NCBI GenBank assembly: GCA_963576725.1
Contig: OY755236.1
Span: 68,480,379 to 68,544,378, forward strand
Direction: 5' to 3'
Length of the DNA stretch: 64,000 nt
Source: Azorinus chamasolen
Taxonomy: Eukaryota; Mollusca; Bivalvia; Cardiida; Solecurtidae
Made by a program: the position numbers and the translations under genes
Notes under the pieces: model-generated
Seen by the model: the letters and a program-made list of their open reading frames with translations, nothing else
The model's database searches: none
Told to the model about the DNA's origin: nothing
Part shown: in pieces, positions 10,437 to 19,584 of the stretch
Position numbering within the stretch: position 1 is the first letter of the stretch
Layout: every line of letters starts with the position of its first letter

Positions 10437-11060
10437 TATACGCCCACCTAACAAAGGTGGTCGTATATTGGCATGACCCTGTCCGTCCGTCCGTTTGTCC
10501 GTCAACATTTTGTTTGTCCGCTGTTTTCCCGGAAAACTATTTTGACGGACATTAATGAAAAGTCACAAAATCTTTAATGTATCTTTTAATGCATCAATAT
10601 CTGAAACAGGGTCAATTCTGAGGTTCATTTGATTTGTCGTTTGAGAGTTATGGTCCTTCCCCTAAAAATAGATGCAAATATATGTAACTTTTAAATTATA
10701 TTTACTTCATTTTTTATATTATAGGACCACATTATTGACTTGCATATATATATTGCGGGTTTTTATGTCATTTTATTTATATAAGTTATGACCCTTGAAC
10801 GTTGTGCGTTAGTTACTTTGTCGGTCAACTTTTGGTTTGTCTGTTGTTTTCTGGGAAAGCTATTATAAGGATATTAATGAAACTTCACACAAATGTTTTA
10901 TGCAATAAACTCTGAAGCTGAATTGATTTTGAGGTTCATTCAATTTGTTGTTACAGAGTTATGGCCCTTGCACTTTACAAAAATCTGCAAATATGAGGAT
11001 GACAGAAACTGTTTTATTTAATAAGATATTCACTTCATGTTTATATAATATCATCTTAAT
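10437..11060. repeat. Degenerate two-copy dispersed repeat
   Basis: Begins CGCCCACCTAACAAAGGTGG, itself a hairpin, then GTCCGTCCGTCCG. A segment of about 270 bases occurs twice in tandem: 'GACATTAATGAAA...GAGGTTCATTTGATTTGTCG...GAGTTATGGTCCTT' near 10,545-10,690 and 'GATATTAATGAAA...GAGGTTCATTCAATTTGTTG...GAGTTATGGCCCTT' near 10,870-10,985. I recall this kind of sequence as a common mollusc intergenic repeat. No gene. Confidence 0.5.
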
Positions 11061-11203
11061 ACGGAGATCAAGATCTGAAGCATGCACACATTAGAACATG
11101 TCAACACTTATAAGGCATATTGAATCAGAGAAAGTTTAGGCGTATCATGTACCGTACGCAAACTTATCTGTAACTGTGAATTAAAGAAATTAAAAAACGT
11201 ACA

Positions 11204-11390
11204 ATAATAAGAAATAATTACATCGTGATTATTTATTATCTGAATTTTGAAATGGGATTTGTATACGGGATATTTTTGTATCGGTCGAACCTGTAGAGTC
11301 AGAGCCAATATAAGTTCATAAGCAAACAAAACAGATACTGTTCGGGTGGCACTAGAGGACCCGTCTGACCTGGGTCTACTCTATATGTAA
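11204..11390. mobile_element. F1 MITE, ends lost
   Basis: AATAAGAAATAATTACATCG, AATTTTGAAATGG and GTAGAGTCAGAGCCAATATA form the F1 left arm; CATAAGCAAACAAAACAGA opens a decayed stem ending CTGACCTGGGTCTACTCTAT. Neither TTAACCC end remains. Confidence 0.6.
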
Positions 11391-11659
11391 AAAGGTCCAG
11401 CGCAAATATCTAAGTAATTATTGACAGACTATCATCAACATATCTTACACGAGATAGAATTATTCTTCAATATGCAAGTGAATACTTTGACTTCATATTC
11501 AAGCAACTTTCTATCGGCGGACATGTCGTATGCAAACGGCAACAGATAGTCCATACATGTATTGGTGTCTGCAAACCACTTTTGTTAAATCATTTGGTAA
11601 GATGAGGACATGATATAAATAAATGCAATTTTTAAAGGAATACAGCATAGATACAGAAA

Positions 11660-11770
11660 TAGAGTTCGAGACAAAAAGTGAAGTCACTGGTCAGACGCCG
11701 CCTTGAAAAGGTGGCGTCTGATCTGGGACTGCACTATTTGTCGTGGTGCATTTTTGCGACTTTTGTGGTG
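11660..11770. repeat. Hairpin related to the F1/F3 stems
   Basis: GAAGTCACTGGTCAGACGCC pairs with GGTGGCGTCTGATCTGGGAC around a short AAAAGG apex. The CTGGTCAGACG / CGTCTGATCTGG words are those of F1, but the flanks (GTTCGAGACAAAAAG, ATTTGTCGTGGTGC) differ, so this is a separate subfamily. Confidence 0.5.
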
Positions 11771-11914
11771 AAAGGTCTAATCTATAATCCTACACATTTA
11801 TGTTGAAGAGCAGAAGAAATTTGCTTAATACCTTGACCTTGACAATTCAGCATTCAAACCAATCGACTGAAGGAGTAGTTTGATCAGAGGCTACATTATT
11901 TGCTAGTCGGTGTA

Positions 11915-12027
11915 ACCATGTGCCCAATTAATATTCATGTAAGAAACGACGGCGAAAAGCTGTCTGATTTGGGTAGATACTCTGTTTGCAAAAGCATAGA
12001 AAGGCGTATTTATGTAATAAAGGGTTA
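11915..12027. mobile_element. F1 MITE with stem left arm deleted
   Basis: AATATTCATGTAAGAAACGA runs directly into AGCTGTCTGATTTGGGTAGA, the right stem arm, then CTCTGTTTGCAAAAGCATAG and AATAAAGGGTTAA. An internal deletion removed the central segment and the left arm. Confidence 0.65.
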
Positions 12028-12714
12028 ATTTAAAGTTATTAAATCAGTGCCAAAATGGGTGGGCTCGTTCTGCTTTACAAACCCATGAAGAGGGAAGACT
12101 AGATGTCCGAACACATAGGGTAATTAGGGCCTGAAAAATACACTATTCCAAATGGAAGCCCAGATAAAAAAAACAAACATAATGTGACCACCAACAACAT
12201 GGCCTGCTCAGTTTGCTTATGCAATAATAGTTAGTTGATCTTACATGAGTGTTCATTACAAATTGTATTTTTTGAAATGAGTTTACCATGTCATATTCAT
12301 TATTGCAAACGAGTTTCATGAAAGCCTCAAATTTGCCATAAAAATAAAACAGGCTATAGCTGACGGATGTTTCGACCATAGCTTACAAACAACATAGTAA
12401 TACAACGGACGACGCACACAGAACGCTACGATTGGCTAACTACGATTGACTAACGATTTCTTATTTGCATAAAAATGCACTTGTGCATTTCAGCGAAATA
12501 CGGCACTCTGTTACGACACTCCCACATGGCAGAATATGTGATAAATATGATTCATGTGTCCATGTGTCATTATAAAACATGAGTTAATTAACATGATATT
12601 TCTTACGCGCATATTCAATGAGTAAATGGTTAAGAAATGAATATTGATGGAGTTCAGAAATCTTAGAATACTGAAGCAGACGACATCTAAAGGATATAGT
12701 GTTACATGTCGGCA

Positions 12715-12953
12715 TTACCCCTTTTCCTCACATAAACGCATTTGTAAATATAGTAGACCCAGATCAGACGGCCCCTATAAGAGCAGTCTGATCAGGGTCT
12801 GATCGGTTTGCTTTTGACATGATATAGATCCGATTCTTTCCTGTTTGACAAAGCAAATATTTCCCTTGCAAATTTTACATTTTAAAAAATCAGCATATAA
12901 ACATACATGCTGTCATTATTTTTTACATGAACATTGAACAGGTAAAGGGTTAA
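12715..12953. mobile_element. F1 MITE inside the left arm
   Basis: Starts TTACCCCTTTTCCTCACATA and ends GGTAAAGGGTTAA, in the orientation with the hairpin near the left end: GTAGACCCAGATCAGACGGC, apex CCCCTATAAGAG, CAGTCTGATCAGGGTCTG. The partner in the right arm (22,841-23,020) has lost its end beyond the stem. Confidence 0.75.
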
Positions 12954-13125
12954 AACACCCTTTTACAAAACACATATTATCTGCATACGGCAAATAGACC
13001 ATCATGCTGATGATTGACCCTTATACTGCTGATCGCAACCTGGCCGACATTTGATTGTAGCTCGCATCTTTGTTGCAGATCGTAGTGACGTCAGGCTTTG
13101 ATCTAAGCCGTTCGACACCCTGACA

Positions 13126-13206
13126 ATTAGTTTCTCGGCGTCTCATCTGGATCCAAACTGTTTGCATAGGTAATCACGTGTCCGGCATTGGCAGCGAAAG
13201 GGTTAA
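13126..13206. mobile_element. F3 right half
   Basis: CTCGGCGTCTCATCTGGATC, AAACTGTTTGCATAGGTAAT and GGCAGCGAAAGGGTTAA are the right half of F3, almost identical to 23,983-24,061. The left half is absent. It is not present at the mirror position in the right arm, so it marks a post-duplication change. Confidence 0.7.
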
Positions 13207-13358
13207 GCAGCAAGTATTCATTTTACCATATGAATAGCTGATCTGCAAGAGGATTTGAATGTTAATTAGTGCAGGCCCTGATGACGCGGCTCCGCTAGAT
13301 CTGGTTATACACTATTTGCAAATCCCAGTACACTCGCTTTCCATAATTAAAAGGTTTA

Positions 13359-13579
13359 CCCTTTCCCTCATATAAACGCCTTTTCGCGCATTTGCAGAGT
13401 AGACACAGATCAGACGACTGATTAGGATCTGCTCTGTTTGCCTTTGGATTTTTAATAGATGGGGATTCTACAGTTTCTGCCAGAACGAGAAAATCCTGTA
13501 TACATTCGCCATTATAACAATTCAACCAATAAATACTCATGATGTCATTATTTCTTACATGCATATTCAAAAAAGAGTT
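13359..13579. mobile_element. F1 MITE inside the left arm
   Basis: Starts TACCCTTTCCCTCATATAAA and ends CAAAAAAGAGTTAA. Stem GTAGACACAGATCAGACGAC with the apex deleted, then GATTAGGATCTGCTCTGTTT. The mirror copy in the right arm lies at about 22,058-22,255 and is cut at its far end by the deletion that removed the counterpart of 13,575-14,785. Confidence 0.7.
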
Positions 13580-14120
13580 AAAGCAGCACAAGGCTGGATT
13601 ATAGATGTTCGCTACGACAAGATTTTATTACCAATAAAATTACCAATAAGTTTCGTGTTGAACTTTCTTCAAGTTCATTTCAAAGAAGTAATGAACGACC
13701 TGTGTCTTGATTAGGTTTTGTGTAACCTGGTGCTTCATCAGAACCCCAACTGTATACAACAAGTCATCACAAGTTGGTCGATAGTGAATCCAAACTACTC
13801 CACAATATACTTTAGTAGTATTTTTACAAACTGCAGGCGAAGTCATGATATGAACTGCAGATAAGGTAGATCAACTGCTTTATGTATCCTTCTAGTCAAT
13901 CCTGACTGGCATTTGCAAACGAGTTTTAGATCCCGATTGTTTTATAAACTGTTTACTGTACCAGATTAGTTTGATCATCACCTTCCTTTTTCGCATGAGG
14001 ATAAGGGTTAAGAATTCGTAGAAGCTGACGAGTGCAGTTGTAGGTATCAATCGGTTACTATCAGATCTCCGGATAAGAGCTCGAGTTTTCAAATACAAAA
14101 GCGTTACAGCTGGACTTGTT

Positions 14121-14311
14121 AACCCATTCCCTCCTAGGCTACTTTTACACCAAACATCTTTGAATAATCTACTGAAAAAGAGCATTTACCAGAGAAAGGG
14201 AACATTTTAGTATTGTGTAGTTTTTAAACCATTGTGATAGAGCATTTGCACAATAGTTTCAAAAATATGACTTTTACAAAGGTGACAGTAGGAGCGTGTG
14301 GGTTAAGGGAA
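14121..14311. mobile_element. F5 MITE, decayed
   Basis: TTAACCCATTCCCTCC at the left and GTGTGGGTTAAGG at the right. Inside, GAGCATTTACC and CCATTGTGATAGAGCATTTG are the F5 stem words seen intact at 61,459-61,516, but the two arms no longer match along their length. Confidence 0.55.
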
Positions 14312-14431
14312 TGAAAATGCTGCTGCTAAACGAGTACCCAATCTGGAGCTCTGGATGCTACAGCTTTGCTTTTCGTTTTACTCCAGCTTGCCAGAGCAGA
14401 TTTTTATAACCTTCCAAACTGTTCGGAACCG

Positions 14432-14625
14432 GGTTATCCCTTTCCTTCATATAATTGCATTTTCACGCATTTAAAAACATAGTAGACCCAGACGGCAGGC
14501 ACCGTCTGTTCACAGTCTGCCGTTTGCTTATGGAATTATAATAGATCTGACACTACAGTTTCCCAGCTAATAAATATTCATGATGTCATTATTTACTTCA
14601 CGAACATTCAACAGGGAAAGGGTTA
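14432..14625. mobile_element. F1 MITE with shortened stem
   Basis: GTTATCCCTTTCCTTCATAT to GAACATTCAACAGGGAAAGG. The stem reads GTAGACCCAGACGG then CCGTCTGTTCACAGTCTGCC: the apex CTCCTATAGGAG and part of both arms are gone. Confidence 0.65.
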
Positions 14626-15159
14626 TACCACAAAGATACAGTGTAAATCGGGAAAATAAGGTAGACCAGGCGACTATTGATCTTTGTCTACACTATTTGC
14701 AATCTTCAAATAAACGTTTTGTCCAATGACATACTTACAGCACGTACTTCCTGAATGTTTGTAACGAAATCTAGACAATATACCAAGTAACTGTTTAACT
14801 AATAAGAGTTACACCATCATTCCACAAGGACCCAAAGAGTGGGACAGGAGCAGGCCATATCCAACTGGATCAGCTCATGTATAAGCTCAGCTGTCCACAG
14901 TCCTCCCCACAACAAAAATGTCCTACCTCATTTATCGCTTCAAGTAACTCCTCCTGTTATATACGAGCAAGGTAAATGTCCTCAGCTACACCACTTTTGG
15001 CAACGGAAGTGGAGACCGAACATGGCACAGCAGACAGTAAAACGTATCGTCTTTTTCTGGAAACGACCAAAGCAAAGCACCATACAAAAGATATTAGTCA
15101 ATATACTGCTGTACTTTAACAAGCAAAATGAGAAAATTACAAAGTGGTCTTGTTAACAC

Positions 15160-15310
15160 GATCACTCAAAAGTAGAATACATGTAATTCTAGATTTTAAA
15201 AACAGGTGTTAGCTTAATGCAAGACAAAAATAATACAGAATTACGTTTGTCTTGCATTGAGCAACCACCTGCTTTTACAGACTCCTATGTTTATAAATTA
15301 TATGACCGTG
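15160..15310. mobile_element. F2-subtype hairpin in the left arm
   Basis: AACAGGTGTTAGCTTAATGC and GACAAAAATAATACAGAATT face ACGTTTGTCTTGCATTGAGC and AACCACCTGC. The flank GATCACTCAAAAGTAGAATA is the terminus also seen at 32,050 (TTTGAGTGATCGTATTAGCG). Mirror copy at about 21,560-21,690. Confidence 0.6.
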
Positions 15311-15397
15311 TTAGCGAGACTGTCACACACTGCAAGGTAGTAGTATAGACAATAACTATATTATTTAAGACCACTAATCCTTATTAGCGGAGTTCCA

Positions 15398-15545
15398 GAT
15401 AAGATGCATAAATAGCTCTTTTATTTCTCCACCAAACCCTAGACTGTGACCACTCTTTAAATTCGCCTCGAAGACAGTAAAGGGTTTGATGGAGAAATGA
15501 CGATTTTAGTATTTGGACAGGCACCCTTATCTGTAGCTCTGTTAT
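15398..15545. mobile_element. F4 hairpin MITE in the left arm
   Basis: GGAGTTCCAGATAAGATGCA, then CTCCACCAAACCCTAGACTG, GACCACTCTTTAAATTCGCC, and the returning AGTAAAGGGTTTGATGGAGA. The second GACCACTC arm is deleted. Mirror copy at 21,301-21,460. Confidence 0.65.
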
Positions 15546-15559
15546 TAGGCTCCATCTAG

Positions 15560-16615
15560 CCTAAGTGTGAAACTCTGGACCAAGGTAGGTGCAGGCGGAA
15601 CACAACACAGTCAGAGGTAGGGACAGCACACAGGTAAGGACATATTGCAAACCAAAATGCACTGGTAGGTATGGTACAAAGGTTCGCTGCCAGTTGGCAC
15701 AGAAGTAGGGATAGTTACGTGTAGACAGTGACATATTGCAAAGCAACAATGTATACGTTAGGGGCTATTCCCCACATTGCCTCCGGTGCACACGGCATCC
15801 ACATTGCCTAGAAACAATATGGAGATTTTCAGAGACATATTCTCCGCATTCCACATGACTTGGAACAGTCAATTGAAAATCCTATGGAACAATAGCAACT
15901 CAATTCGTCTGAAGAAAGACACGATAATATGGAGGAAATGGTTAGGTAAGACACAGCCAACGGGAAAAGAGACCAAGCCGACTCCAGCCAGTTGAGAGTA
16001 GAAAGGACAAAATTATGGGCATGTCTAGCAGTAGTTCAATTGGTATTCCTGGTGAAGAAGCACTGGCGCACAAACAACCATAAAGTGGAGGTTAAAAGCA
16101 TGAATAATAGACCCCTACACAAACTTTGCTACCAGATTTTTCTCTCATATCTCATGTAGAACGAGCCTGATTGTTTAACCACAGTTTAGGAGTCACGGTT
16201 TTGCTGAATGACACATAGTCTTCTTGTCGCAGAGCTCTTCCCACCCGCTATGACAAGTCAACAAACTGGTCGCCACTGTTCCCTGCTAGCGGGCACAGTT
16301 TCCATGTGACTATCACCATTTTCTGCACTAAGACTGCTGTAAGTCAGAGGCATGTCGGCATTTGGGCCTGTTCCACAATCTGTCCGAAGTTAAAAACAGA
16401 TTTTTTGCGTTTCCATTGGTCCTGCGGCAAGGACCACAAGCGCATTGCCCTGCGCTTAGAGTCAGTCTTCCAATAGCTTGTCTACAAAGTTTTCCAGATC
16501 TCGGGGCGAGTGTTGTGAAGGAAAACCAAAGCCGGTACTCGAGTCTACCATCTATTCCAGACCTGTCTGGATATTCTCTGCATCATATTTCTGTACTATT
16601 GCCTCAATAATCCTG
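15560..16615. repeat. Unit P of an older inverted pair nested in the left arm
   Basis: Diverged but clearly homologous to the reverse complement of the neighbouring unit P' (about 16,690-17,260): shared words include GAAGAAGCACTGGCGCACAA, AATAGACCCCTAC, CATGTAGAACG, GTTCCTATTGG-like GTTTCCATTGGTCC. Short frames (for example 15,777-15,995 and 16,362-16,610) give no recognisable protein. In one P' frame a Glu/Ala-rich helix-like stretch (AQLAHLEAEEALAHKQP) is preserved in part in P (GEEALAHKQP), hinting at a former coding sequence. Function unknown. Confidence 0.6.
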
Positions 16616-16689
16616 CATCATTGGGACTGTTATGCCGGCTTCGCCTAGCATATCTTTTTCCTTTTTTTTTTAAGAGGATTGTTTTATTA

Positions 16690-17260
16690 GTTGCAGAAGT
16701 AAAGCACAAATACATTATTTTGTGCGATGTTATGGAACGACCCACCGATCAAAACAACCTCACAACACTTGTTCCGAGGTGCAGACAACATTGTAGAAAA
16801 GATACTGTAAGAGCAGCTGGAGCCAAAGGACGAGGTGTTTGGGAGCTTGTCTCAGGCCAATAGGAACGCAGATGGACTTACAAATGTCAAAAATTGGGCA
16901 TACCTCTCCCTTGCAGAAGTCTTGGTGAGGAAAGTGGCGAGAACCACATAGAAAATGTGCTTGCAAGCAGCAATCAGCGACAGCCGGTATGTCAACTCGG
17001 CAAAACAGATGTAGAAATGTAGAAACCAGTAGGAATATGCACAACCCAACAAAACCACGACAGCACTAATGTATTTCTACAAATATGATCCGTTCTACAT
17101 GGAACTGGAGACAAAAAGACGGTAAACCAGTTTTGGTAGGGGTCTATATGGTTTTCTATTTGCAACCTCAACATAATGGCTGCTTGTGTGCCAGCGCTTC
17201 TTCGGCCTCTAGGTGGGCCAACTGAGCTTCTGGCAGGCATGTCCGTGGCTTTGTCCTTTC
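16690..17260. repeat. Unit P' of the nested inverted pair, left arm
   Basis: Reverse-oriented paralogue of unit P, separated from it by about 75 bases with a T run at 16,660-16,672. It is cut at 17,260 by the integrase relic; the fuller version lies at about 19,169-20,090 in the right arm. No recognised protein. Confidence 0.6.
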
Positions 17261-18368
17261 CTGAATCCCTTCGACGGATTGTGTTTTGTGCACTGCATGA
17301 TGATTTAGGCCATCAAGGAAGAGATCGAACAATATCACTCTTCAAGGAGCGCTTCTACTGGCCAAGGATGGATGTGGACATTGCAGAGATGGTCCGCCAT
17401 TGTGACAGGTGTATAAAGAGGAAAACGATACCGTCAAAGGCAGCCCTCACTCCGATACAGTCATCCTTTCCTATGGAGGTTGTCTGTGTCGATTATCTCT
17501 CGTTGGAAAGGTCTAAAGGAGGGTATGAGAACGGGTTAGTTCTGACTGACCGTTTCACCCGTTATGCACAGGCATTTCCTACCAGGAACCAGACGGCGAA
17601 GACGACTGCCAAGATTCTCTTTGAGAACTTCATAGTACATTACGGGTTTCCATCCCGTATACACAGTGACCAGGGCAAGAACTTTGAGTCATCAGTCATT
17701 AGAGAACTGTGTCAACTGGCTGGTATTGACAAAACGAGGACAACGCCATATCACGCAATGGGAAACGGAATGGTGGAACGTTTCAACCAAACGCTGTTAA
17801 AAATGCTTGTGGCTCGTTGGATAATGACCGGAAGTCAGATTGGAAGGCGTATGTTTCCACGCTAGTGCATGCATACAACTGCACTCGCCATGAAAGTACT
17901 GGCTACTCGCCATACTTTTTGATGTTTGGGAGGCATCCTCGCCTTGCTATAGATGCATTTTTCGGACTGCCGTCCGATACTGTGCATGCAACTGACCACT
18001 CCGATTACGTGGCTAAATTACAGGAGCGTCTGAAAGCAGCATATCAGAAGGCCAAGGATACGTCACAATATGCTGGCGAGAGAAACAAGCACAGATATGA
18101 TGAGAAGGCCCGTAGTTATGTTCTCCATCCCGGTGACAGGGTGCTTGTTAGGAACGTTTCAATCAGGGGGAAACAGAAGTTGGCAGACCGATGGGAGAAT
18201 GACCCCTACTTGGTGCTCGCTCAACCAAATCCTAGCATTCCGGTCTACGAAGTGAAGCGTGAGGGAGCAAAGTTTAAGAAGTCCAGGATGCTTCACCGGA
18301 ACTTACTTCTGCCTTTTATGTCTTTCTCCATCTTCACGCCCGAAGAGAACAGTCAGACCACCCGATAG
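17261..18368 (+). pseudogene. Ty3/gypsy-type integrase, 5'-truncated and frameshifted
   Basis: The reading frame open from 17,176 begins in the inverted-repeat arm; its first 28 residues are not integrase. From codon 29: zinc-binding His41, His46, Cys76 and Cys79 (HHCC-type), then the catalytic core with Asp106, Asp165 and Glu201, giving D-D35-E spacing typical of Ty3/gypsy integrases. Near 17,803-17,815 the frame shifts by two extra bases and the C-terminal third continues in another frame (17,817-18,368), ending in the usual basic integrase tail. Gag, protease, reverse transcriptase and RNase H are absent, so the copy is dead. Integrases of this class join retroelement cDNA to nuclear DNA. 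The short divergence suggests a fairly recent insertion. Confidence 0.88.
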
Positions 18369-18671
18369 ATATGGATCTACAGCTGTATAGTCATCCAGAG
18401 CGTGTTTTCGTGTTTTCAGGGTTAAAGTTGTTATTCACATGTATTTGTTTAATATTTGTTTTGGCTACTTATACTGTTTGTCGTTCTGGCTGAATTTATG
18501 ATTCTTAGAATGGATTGGAATGGAATTGTATTGTGTTGTTGAAGTTAAACTTCAGTTCATTGTCAGATAGCGACCATTTGGTATTAGAAATCCGTTACGT
18601 AACATGTAAGTATTTGGTAAGAGTTTTGCTTCTAGCAAATTATCAAATGTCGGGACGCCATTTCGAAAGTG

Positions 18672-19168
18672 GGGGGAGTATGTCACAGGACTAATAAATA
18701 TGTTAGCAAGTATATACATGTGTTTGTTTTATTTACAATTACCCTTCCGCGCGTTGGTTCTTAAGTCATCTGAATTATAGCTTTTAGCTAGTACTTTCCA
18801 CCCGTTTCCCTCTTTGTTCCGTTTACTAACTACTAACCGGTCACATGATGCGTCCGCATGACCTCGACTGACCAATGCAATGCTTCATTGCATTTGCCAT
18901 TCGTGTGTCATTGTGAACACATCATTCGTTTGCTTTGATTAAAACTTATAGAGGATACTCTGTATATTTCAGGTTAGTTACTATACAGTCTTTTCCATTC
19001 TATTGTTAGTATTGTTCAGTATCGTTTACTTGTTTGTATTTGTATTTTGAATATGAATACGTATCATTAATGGCATTTGCCATTCGTGTGTCATTGTGAA
19101 CACATCATTCGTTTGCTTTGATTAAAACTTATAGAGGATACTCTGTATATTTCAGTCATTATTGCACA
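18672..19168 (+). mobile_element. Polypurine tract and 3' LTR of the gypsy element
   Basis: A purine run GTGGGGGGAGTA at 18,669-18,680, placed as a polypurine tract, is followed by TGTCACAGGACTAATAAATA, a usual LTR start. The LTR end is not certain: CTATACA at 18,987 or TTGCACA at about 19,168 are candidates. A 5' LTR and primer-binding site are absent. AATAAA occurs in the first 20 bases of the LTR. Confidence 0.6.
18890..19155 (+). repeat. 83-bp direct repeat in and after the LTR
   Basis: The 83 bases at 18,890-18,972 (GCATTTGCCATTCGTGTGTC to TATATTTCAG) recur exactly at 19,073-19,155, separated by 100 bases. The ends TTTCAG followed by different sequence suggest template jumping or a recombination scar at the element's 3' side. 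Confidence 0.85.
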
Positions 19169-19584
19169 GCCTTCATACCAAAGCGGCCTGGACCCATACA
19201 CGAGTATAATAAATTCGTTGTCACGTTCAGAGGGGCAACGTCTAGACCCTACCGGCTGAGTCGAGGAGTGACACTGGCCGACACATTGGTAAGAAGCAGG
19301 TGTAGGCACGTAGGGACATGTTACGAAATAACAGTGCACACGGAGGAGGCTATATGTCATATTGCCTCTGGAGCGATTTGTATCCCTGCTGCTTGGAAAT
19401 ATATGGAGCTTTTGGGAGACATTATCCTGCTTTCCGCATGGTATGGAGGGGTCATTTGCAATTCCTAGGAAGATACAACAACTCGATGCACCCGACGTCA
19501 GATACGACAACATGGATGGAATGATTAGACAAAGAGATAGCCGACAGGAACAGATTCCTAGCCGAAACCAACCATCAGGGGGCA
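19169..19584. repeat. Unpaired extension of unit P'
   Basis: Homologous to unit P (15,560-15,990) but without a counterpart in the left arm, where the integrase relic sits instead. Shared words: CTGGACC, GTGTAGGCACGTAGGGACA against GTGCAGG..GTAGGGACA, ATATGGAG, TTCCGCAT. Frames on both strands are uninterrupted for up to 190 codons but match nothing I know. Confidence 0.5.

Larger units (their letters stand above)
12393..17260 (+). repeat. Left arm of a large inverted duplication
   Basis: Reverse-complement counterpart of 19,585-23,340. Outer edge: CATAGTAATACAACGGACGA matches the complement of 23,308-23,340. Inner edge: TGTCCGTGGCTTTGTCCTTT, where the integrase relic starts. The inner 2.5 kb (14,787-17,260) is about 99% like its partner by eye, the outer part is lower and has indels. 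13,575-14,785 has no counterpart in the right arm. Small differences (for example a 3-base indel near 16,050) show the arms are not one sequence copied by assembly. Confidence 0.85.

Noticed and set aside
14839..15156. 105-codon frame, identical in both inverted arms (also 21,691-22,008)
   Set aside because: Identity reflects the recent duplication; the peptide matches nothing known and there are no codon-level signs of constraint that I can see. Left open rather than called a gene.
17176..17260. N-terminal 28 codons of the integrase frame
   Set aside because: They match the right arm of the inverted repeat, so they are not part of the integrase.
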